From Macquaria australasica (taxonomy: Eukaryota; Chordata; Actinopteri; Centrarchiformes; Percichthyidae): a stretch of 64,000 nucleotides of DNA. This document shows, in pieces, positions 56,966 to 64,000 of this stretch. How positions within the stretch are numbered: position 1 is the stretch's first letter; the number at the start of each line of letters is the position of its first letter. The translations under genes were made by a program, and so were the position numbers. The stretch covers positions 1,550,001 through 1,614,000 of the forward strand of contig SEMN01000064.1 in assembly GCA_005408345.1 (NCBI GenBank), given 5' to 3'. Below the pieces are notes generated by a model. The model saw nothing but the letters and a program-made list of their open reading frames with translations. It was not told the origin of the DNA and did no database searches.

Positions 56966-59900
56966 CTGAATGAATGAGAGAAAAAGCAGCAGTAATGGAC
57001 AGAGCAGAGGATGCTGGGAAAGTACAGTGTCTCTACACACATTCCATCTCAAAAGTCCATACATTTAGTTTGAGGAAAAATTGTAACTCAAGGTTAATTT
57101 GCTAGCTTTTTCCTTTTTTCTTGATTAGTTCTGAGCAAACTCGATCTGATGAAAACTGTGAGATGTGGTTGAAAGCTCCAGAAACAGCGGACATTGAGTT
57201 ATCTTCACTTTAAAGTATTTAACAGCGTCCATGCTGCCCCCCAAACAGCTAGGCATCGAGCGTCGGATCTTGAGGGAAACAGCAGATATTCATCATTTAA
57301 CTGCATTTACCAGACCAGAAGGTATCGTCCTCCTCCTGTTATGTTGTGGACTATCCCGTGGATTATACCTGGGCTCACATCGCTGCTCCTTCCCTGGCCA
57401 CCCAGCTCCTGGTCTCCAGCTAAAGCTAGCTCCGTGCTAGCGCCCCTCCATGCCACCGCTACACTCCAGGTCAGACCTCCATTCCCTCAATAACCACCTG
57501 CCTCCGGACTGTATGGACATCCTCACAGAGACAGGTTCACTCCGCAAACACCGTCCCCCACACAGGGGCACTGGCCGTAAGTTTTTCTTCCATTCCACGT
57601 CTCCACACTCCATCCCGTCCATTTGGTCCCATCGCACTTCTGCACTACGTCATCATAACAAACAACACGTGAATCTGGCTAATCTCCGTCCACTTCCCCG
57701 GTCCACACAGCCAATCAAAATGCAACACCACCTCAAACTGGCTCTACTTAACACGTGCTCCATAAACAATAAATGCCACATTCTGAACGAATTCATAACG
57801 GACAATAACCTGGATTTCCTCTGTCTCACTGAAATGTGGCAAAAACCTCTTGACTACTTCTCATTAAACCAAGTCACCCCATCAGGATTCACTTACATCG
57901 ACAAACCCCGTCCAGAAGGCCGGGGAGGTGGTATTGCTGCTATCTATAGAACGGACATTAAAACAACCACCATCTCCATCCCTATTGTTTCCTCTTTCGA
58001 ACACCTGGTTTTCAAACTCTCTGGTCCCACTCCCCTGGTCGCAGCTATCATCTACCGCCCTCCCAAACCAAACCCCTCCTTCCTCTGCGATCTCTCTGAC
58101 CTTCTGACCCAGCTCTTTGCCATATCACCATCTGTACTCCTCCTAGCAGATTTTAATATTCATATCGACGATCCAACCTGTAAATATGCCACAGAATTTC
58201 TGGAAATGCTACACTGCTTCAACTTCTCTCAACACATCAACTTCCCCACTCACAACCGTGGCCACACCCTGGACTTGGTTTGCTCCACCGGTCTCACCAT
58301 TCCTCATCTATCCAGCCTCAATCCTCACATCTCTGACCATTTGGCCATCACAATAGACTTTGATATCCCCATCCCCATCCCAAAGCACAAATGCACCATA
58401 ATTTTCAGAAACCTCATATCCATCTCTCCCTCAGCTCTCTCAGCCTCCATCACCTGCAAGATGTCTTCCTCCCCTCCACCCGATAACCTATCTGCAATAG
58501 TGGACTACTATAACGACACTCTCTCCTCCTGTCTCCTGACACCATCAGCCACACCATCCTGCTCTCCCGCCTGGAATCATTTCTCAACATCACAGACACT
58601 GCACTCTCCTGGCTCAAATCCTACCTCACTAACAGACACCAGTTCATCCACATCAATAACTGCACTTCCTCCACTGCTCCTCTGTCCCAAGGTGTCCCCC
58701 AGGGTTCGGTGCTTGGTCCCCTCCTCTTCATCCTCTACATGCTCCCCCTTGGCAAAATCATCCGTCGTCACGGCCTCCAGTTCCACTGCTACGCTGACGA
58801 CATCCAACTATACATTTCCACAAAAGCCATCACCACCACGACTCACTCTACACTTACCAACTGTCTCACTGAAATTAAATCATGGATGCAAACAAACTAT
58901 CTCCAACTGAACAGCGAAAAATCGGACATACTCATCATTGGCCCCACATCCTGCACCAAAACCACCCACAACTTCAGCCTCAGTTTTGGCAACTGCACAC
59001 TGTATCCCTCCCCACACATCCGCAACCTTGGAGTAATGTTCGACAGCCAGCTAAAATTTGATCATCACATAAACCACATCACCAGGACTGCCTTCTTTCA
59101 CCTCAAGAACATTGCCCGTCTCCGCCCCTCACTCTGCTTCTCTGCTGCCGAAACCCTCATCCACGCATTTGTCACATCCATACTAGACTACGGTAACAGC
59201 ATCCTCTACGGCTCATCATCCAAAGTCCTCAATAAATTCAATATATCCAGAACTCCGCTGCCCGCCTGCTCACCCACACCCGTTCCCGAGACCACATTAC
59301 CCCTGTCCTTCAAAACCTACACTGGCTCCCTATCACACACCGCATTCAATTCAAAATCCTCCTCCTCACACACAAAGCTTTTAATAACCAGGCCCCCTCC
59401 TACCTCACAGACCTGCTCCACCACCACACCCCTTCCCGAAGCCTCCGCTCATCTGAAGCCAACCTCCTCTCCTTGCCTGCGCGGACCAAGCACCGAACCT
59501 GGGGTGACAGAGCCTTTTCCGTTGCTGCCCCCTCCCTCTGGAACGCACTCCCCAAACCCGTCAGAGACTGCACTGATCTCCCCACCTTCAAATCCCTGTT
59601 AAAAACTCACCTTTTTAAACTGGCTTTTAATGTGTGATCATGTTGTGTCTAGAGCCTGATTTTATGTTGTGTCTTAGTGTTTAATGTTGTTTTATTGTGT
59701 CTTAATGCTTAATGTAGTTTTTAGAGCTTGACTTTATACTGGCATCTATTTTATCTTGTACAGCGTCTTTGAGCACTTGTAAAAGCGCTTGATAAATAAA
59801 ATGTATTATTATTATTATTATTAAGCTTTTTTGGTCAAACTACAGTTTTCAAGGTCAGGAATGAACTTTCATGCAATTAGTAGTCATTGCAACAATAAAT

Positions 59901-61602
59901 ATCTATCGGAATGAAAACTCTTTCTCCATGGTTCTTTTAAACCATTCCCAAACTTTTTGGAATCTAGAAATGATCAAGTTCACCATCTTCTCCTTTTTAA
60001 GACTTCCCAGACATGAAAGTAAACAAAATGCCTGGGACTCCCCCACCACAACTGAAGGAGCATTTGGATGAGCAAATTGTCTTTGATACATCTACAGTAA
60101 GGTTTAATTTAGCACTTTTAGATATGCTGATTAACATACTTCTGTTGTGAGTATTTCATCAGCTCTTCACTCGAACCAACAGACATGGCAGGGCAGTTCT
60201 GGGTGATCTGGCTACATAATGGAGAGGCAAACACATTCATACCTGGTCTGTGGCATTCTTATTCCTCTTGAACTCGTCTCTTGCCCAGTCTCTGAGGTAC
60301 TTCCTGTCTCCCTCATCTGGTACCTGTCGTATGGTCCTCAGCATGTTTCGGTAAATCCCCAAAACCCTCTGTCTCTGTAAAAACTGACAAAGAATCAGCA
60401 GTTCAGCCTCAACAGGAGAGTTAAAGACACATTTTATTCATGAATGATCTAAAATTTGGACCAATAATACTGACAGCTGCAACAGAGCCTGATTTAGAGA
60501 GAATATTCACATTCAGTGCAACCATCAGTTGCAGTCGACTCGAAATTTAAATTCCAAAAATGCAACTACCATCAACTCCATCTCCACCCCCACCTGATAC
60601 TCTTGATGATAGCTCTGTGGCTACCTTATCCTACAGTCAATAGTTTTCAGCCTTTCATACTGGACTGACTGAATTGAGTGTTTCATATGATGAAACTAGC
60701 ACTCCTGAAAAAAGACACATACATTGGCTGAACTAAACTTTGGACCTGGTAGATGTTAACACTGGTTTAACCTGAGATTAGGCCTGAAAACTAGCCCTCC
60801 AAACAGAGTAGAGGGATGTGCTTCAAAATGTTCTGAAAAAAAGCCTGATTTACTCAAGTAAGCTTTACATAAATACTACCCCACCAACCTTTAGCCACAG
60901 AGGTTTAAATTGCTCTCATATCGATTATTTTTGTGTGGATATGTGCTTTCATTATTGATGACATCCTCCTGAATTTGATGTTGTGTTTCTGTGTGTGTGT
61001 TGTTTGGTTTCCATATCTGTGCCATGGACCAATCTAAGCACTACTCTATTATTAACCAACCTGAAACTGATCTTGACAGAATTCCACATTGATAATGCAA
61101 AGGTTTCCGTTTAATTGCTGTTTTGACTTTAGCTGTAGCATTTGTTTCTCTACTACGCATAAATAAAGTTCTGAAACACACACGCACAGAGCTTACTAAC
61201 CCCAGTGGTCCAAGCTAAAGTTCTACATAAAAACAGCGGATAAACAAACCACGGTGACCGCATAACTGATAATATATATTTAAACCCAGTTACTTCACTG
61301 TAACGTTACACCGGACAGAGTTGCAAAAGGACAAAATACGTCATTGACCTGTAAAAATGATTAAAGATTGACAAACAGAGCTGTCAAAAGTCTAACGTTA
61401 GCTAGCAGTGCTCGGCAGTGCTCGGCAGTGCTAAACAGATCTAGTATTAGCTAACAAGCTAACACCACTAGCAAGATGCCGTATGTATTGCCATAGTCTG
61501 TCGACCAGTCCAGATTTAGCGACACACATTTTTCCTTCCACTGTTGCCTATATTCACCTGTTTTAAAGAAAGAGCAACATGCGGTAACCTTGAAACTGCC
61601 AT
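56885..61602 (-). CDS. lyrm2: lyrm2, whole gene, 3 coding exons
   Basis: Three exons of 45, 141 and 81 nt join in frame to 88 residues plus stop, the same length as human LYRM2. The N-terminus MAVSRLPHVALSLKQ is arginine-containing and non-acidic, fitting mitochondrial import, and the LYR-family core VLGIYRNMLRTIRQVPD holds the L-x-Y-R signature as GIYR. LYRM2 is a small mitochondrial matrix protein linked to complex I activity; LYR proteins usually bind acyl carrier protein through this motif. It lies tail-to-tail with ankrd6 and head-to-tail after mdn1, as in mammals. Confidence 0.95.
57184..59822 (+). mobile_element. L2-clade LINE with internal deletion, in lyrm2 intron 2
   Basis: The + strand carries an APE endonuclease in one frame (57450-58530: CSINNKCHILNEFI, GRGGGIAAIYR, LLLADFNIHIDDP, NPHISDHLAITIDF) and a reverse transcriptase in another frame (from 58538: DTISHTILLSRLESF, QGVPQGSVLGP, HCYADDIQLYIS), with a further shift near 59240 before FKSLLKTHLFKLAF. 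The first third of the RT is missing: endonuclease C-terminal sequence runs straight into the residues after motif A. It ends aaaatgtatta and (ATT)n. Related to but distinct from the element at 48.5 kb. Confidence 0.85.
60243..60383 (-). CDS. lyrm2: lyrm2 coding exon 2
   Basis: 141 nt, phase 0 on both sides, encoding FLQRQRVLGIYRNMLRTIRQ and on through DRKYLRDWARDEFKRNK to NATDQ. The acceptor is tttgtcag; a second AG nine nt inside (tttttacag) would drop FLQ, which aligns with FVR of mammals, so the outer site is chosen. Donor CAG|gtatga. Confidence 0.95.
60384..61557 (-). other. lyrm2: lyrm2 intron 1, no gene
   Basis: No repeat ends or coding seen, apart from a short tandem tgctcggcag (two copies) at about 61409-61428. 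Confidence 0.5.
61558..61602 (-). CDS. lyrm2: lyrm2 coding exon 1
   Basis: 45 nt encoding MAVSRLPHVALSLKQ, close to mammalian MAASRLPPATLTLKQ; donor CAG|gtgaat. The start has gagATGg context, with a purine at -3 and G at +4. Upstream frames continue open, but the conserved protein begins here. A CCAAT box (61633-61637, on the opposite strand) lies about 30 nt upstream. Confidence 0.92.
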
Positions 61603-63223
61603 CTCTGGCAGCTTGGCTATGACACAACCTGACCAATGAGCCTCACAAGCGGATGTTATGACATTATTATCGGCTAATTCACTGTTTGTCTCCTTCTGGT
61701 GGAGCGGAGGACAGCAGCCTGCAGGAACATTCTGTAACGGACCCTTTTTCAATTACTGTATAATAACATTAATAACAACGGCATTCCATTTACTTTAACC
61801 ATGTCCAGGGTCGTGATATTGAGCAACTTAGTCATTAGTCAGTGTTATTAATTATACCTGTTCTTTTCCTGATATTACTTTATTTGTTCCATGCTATCCA
61901 TGGGGACTACAGTATGTAACTTCCTCCAGATATAATACACAAAATTATGTGTCTTGATAATAAGAAACGAATGTTTTCACTGAGTGGATAAGACTAGTGT
62001 GGATATGACTCTCTTCAGAAATGTATACTGTACATGTTGAATGACAGTGATACAACTGAATAGCAGCAGGTTAAACTTTGCCTTATCTTTCTGTGTTTGC
62101 ACACTGAGTTTTCCCCCCTTTCCATATAAAATTGGATAAAAGTTTTTGACTTTAACATAAAAATGATTAGGTATTAAAATTGGTAATACATTTGACACAG
62201 AATAGTTTAGGGATTTTCTTCTCTCAAAATTCTCTTCAAAATGTCTGCTATGAAAAGCACAGAGAGAGCAACCTTGTAAACTATTTATTGTCAGGATCAT
62301 TCATGTCATGGTTTAACAGATGGATGCAATGAAGAAACAACCTCTTAAATATGGCCAATGTCTGCTTACATGTAAGTCCATGTTACAAAACACAGAGGTG
62401 ATAATAAACAACGCACATTTCATCAATACCTACTCCTAACGGATACAGTGATGAGCTCTGAGCTCTCATTTAGCAGACGTTACACAGTATGTATGGAAGA
62501 CGAACAAAGCAGATATGTGTCTTTAATCCACAAAAATGGGTTAAATACTGGGGCATTTATCAGAACTGGAATTTGCAGTCGTTGTGCTTCAAAGTGCATG
62601 AGAGCGGTGATCGACTGATACATCACCCCGACAGCTCATTCAGGTGTGAAGTGAGATGCAATACTGTTCTCCTCTCCAAGGCACATTTTTGAGATCATGA
62701 ACACACCAACATGCTATTGTTAGGTCATGAAGTTAGGAATGGTTCTGTTAAAACACAATCCAACAACTCTGCTCTGTCAGCTCTGTACATCTGTTGTTGT
62801 GTTCACATTGATGATGAATGATTTGATGACTTTCTTAACACTGACTACATCCACACAAATATGATTTCAGGGATACAAGGGGGACAGAGGTATTTACTTA
62901 CTCTTCACTTAAGTGTTTCACAAACAAGGGAATCACATTTTTGTTTTTATCATTTCATCTCAGACGTGCAAGTTAAAGCAATCCTCGTTACATTACAAAA
63001 GAAACTGATAATTCCCCTGATAACAAGGACAAAACAACAAAGGTTGCTATCAAACTACTAAAATCTACAGTAAAAATAAGAAAATAAAGGCACATGTACA
63101 GCGGCAAATCCGTCTTTTTTCTTAGTTTTTTGAGTTGAGGCTGAGAGGCTAGCAGCAGAGTGGCATAATGCAGTTGGTTGCTTCCCACTCCTTCCTTCCT
63201 GTGAAAGATGGCTTCTTATTGGT
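61603..63223 (-). other. lyrm2 promoter side and mdn1 3' UTR
   Basis: Separates the mdn1 stop from the lyrm2 start on the same strand. The first minus-strand AATAAA after the mdn1 stop is at 62284-62289, so the mdn1 3' UTR is probably about 0.95 kb, leaving some 0.65 kb for the lyrm2 promoter. No other gene seen. Confidence 0.5.
62284..62289 (-). terminator. mdn1: Candidate mdn1 poly(A) signal
   Basis: Minus-strand AATAAA (tttatt on the + strand), about 935 nt after the mdn1 stop codon. Confidence 0.4.
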
Positions 63224-63409
63224 CTACTGGTCGGCTGCTGTGACGAGTTCAAACCACTGTCTGAGCGCGTCACTCAGGGTCTCCGGCAAGGCGTTAACAT
63301 CTCGCAGGATGATGTAGAAAGGGAAGGGGAACTCTTCCATGTAGGAGCGAATCTCTGGCAGTTCTCCTGGCCCTTTGAATATGGGTACCTTGATGTCCAG
63401 GATGGAGTC
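63224..63409 (-). CDS. mdn1: mdn1 terminal exon
   Basis: 186 nt, encoding DSILDIKVPIFKGPGELPEI, then RSYMEEFPFPFYIILRDVNA, then LPETLSDALRQWFELVTAAD, Q and TAG. This is the extreme C-terminus of midasin, nearly identical to mammals. Acceptor tgtgctgcag, phase 0. Confidence 0.95.
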   Translation of the reverse strand, partial: DSILDIKVPIFKGPGELPEIRSYMEEFPFPFYIILRDVNALPETLSDALRQWFELVTAADQ

Positions 63410-63490
63410 CTGCAGCACAGCACCAGTGTTTAATTACACATTGTATCTGGAGATATAGAAAATAAAAAGGTCAAATTCTTCTTCACTTAC

Positions 63491-63633
63491 CCGTGAGTTG
63501 GGGTTGTCAAGCACCATGAAGATGACAAACACATTTGCGCTGCGTGCTGCTCGCACAGCTGCCATCACCCGCTCCTTCCCCTCCAGGAACAACCCCCTGC
63601 CATCAGACACGATGACCAGCAGCTGGGCTGTCT
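63491..63633 (-). CDS. mdn1: mdn1 penultimate exon (VWA domain part)
   Basis: 143 nt, completing a split glutamate codon and encoding TAQLLVIVSDGRGLFLEGKE then RVMAAVRAARSANVFVIFMV and LDNPNSR. It belongs to the von Willebrand A (MIDAS) domain at the C-terminus of midasin, the giant AAA+ ATPase that removes assembly factors from pre-60S ribosomes; in yeast this domain grips Rsa4 and Ytm1. The MIDAS DxSxS loop itself lies upstream, beyond this window. Donor CGG|gtaagt, acceptor ccctccacag. The gene continues off the right edge. Confidence 0.95.
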
Positions 63634-64000
63634 CTGTGGAGGGAGGTCAGAGGTCAGAAAGGAACAGTGGAGGGTAATATGTAAACATACGGCTAGTCAT
63701 GCAGTGAAAATAAGTTTGTTTGAATTAGCCAAATTTTCCACACCCAACAGTGATATCATGGTGTACTGACACACCCTGGACACACTTCTACTTCACTGCA
63801 GCAAGGTGAAAAGTTAAACCACATCAAATCAGTGAAAATACCCTGCTTTCAGACCTCTGAATCAAGCCCCACATCACAAATTTGTTCACTGATTCAAATA
63901 GGTCATGTGTTGTTGTCATTGACAGCTATTTCCCTGGTTGAAAACATCTTGTAGGCAGGATTAGGAATGGGGATCTAATCTTGTAAAATGTAATTCGCTA
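63634..64000 (-). other. mdn1: mdn1 intron, partial
   Basis: Intronic sequence to the end of the window; no further mdn1 exon recognised. Confidence 0.6.

Noticed and set aside
60243..60374. Inner acceptor (tttttacag) for lyrm2 exon 2
   Set aside because: It keeps the frame but removes FLQ, which aligns with conserved FVR; the outer acceptor gives exactly 88 residues as in mammals.

Overview
The window is vertebrate nuclear DNA, almost certainly from a teleost fish and probably a spiny-rayed one. Three split genes are recognisable, in an order I know from other vertebrates: ankrd6 (Diversin, + strand), lyrm2 (- strand) and mdn1 (midasin, - strand). The spaces between exons hold fish-type mobile elements: L2 and Rex1-like LINEs, Harbinger- and hAT-like elements, a DIRS-like relic, a solo LTR and a tRNA-derived SINE. 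There is no bacterial or viral gene organisation.

Layout. 1-7059 has no supported coding sequence. ankrd6 occupies 7281-53717 in fifteen coding exons, all with GT/AG borders and all joining in frame, giving 781 residues: eight ankyrin repeats, six of them one per 99-nt exon, then a basic linker and two coiled-coil segments. Its introns hold most of the repeats: hAT-like elements and a tyrosine-recombinase relic (intron 1), a Rex1-like LINE split by a solo LTR (intron 3), a Harbinger-like copy (intron 8), a DIRS-like relic with nested insertions (intron 13), and a nearly full-length decayed L2 LINE (intron 14). A second well-preserved Harbinger-like copy lies 25 bp after the ankrd6 stop codon.

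lyrm2 lies tail-to-tail with ankrd6, in three exons between 56885 and 61602, giving 88 residues. Its intron 2 holds an internally deleted L2 LINE in antisense. The last two exons of mdn1 (63224-63633) follow on the same strand as lyrm2, and the rest of mdn1 runs off the right edge.

The three proteins do not form one pathway: ANKRD6 acts in Wnt/planar-polarity signalling, LYRM2 is a mitochondrial LYR-motif protein, and midasin is the AAA+ ATPase of 60S ribosome maturation. The grouping is conserved synteny. I did not find a new multi-gene system. The points most worth a second look are the nested transposon structures with readable target-site duplications, the opposed Harbinger copies around the 3' half of ankrd6, the (TG)n tract that forms a splice acceptor, and two upstream ORFs before a weak-context ankrd6 start. 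All repeat-family names come from motifs read by eye, without a database search.
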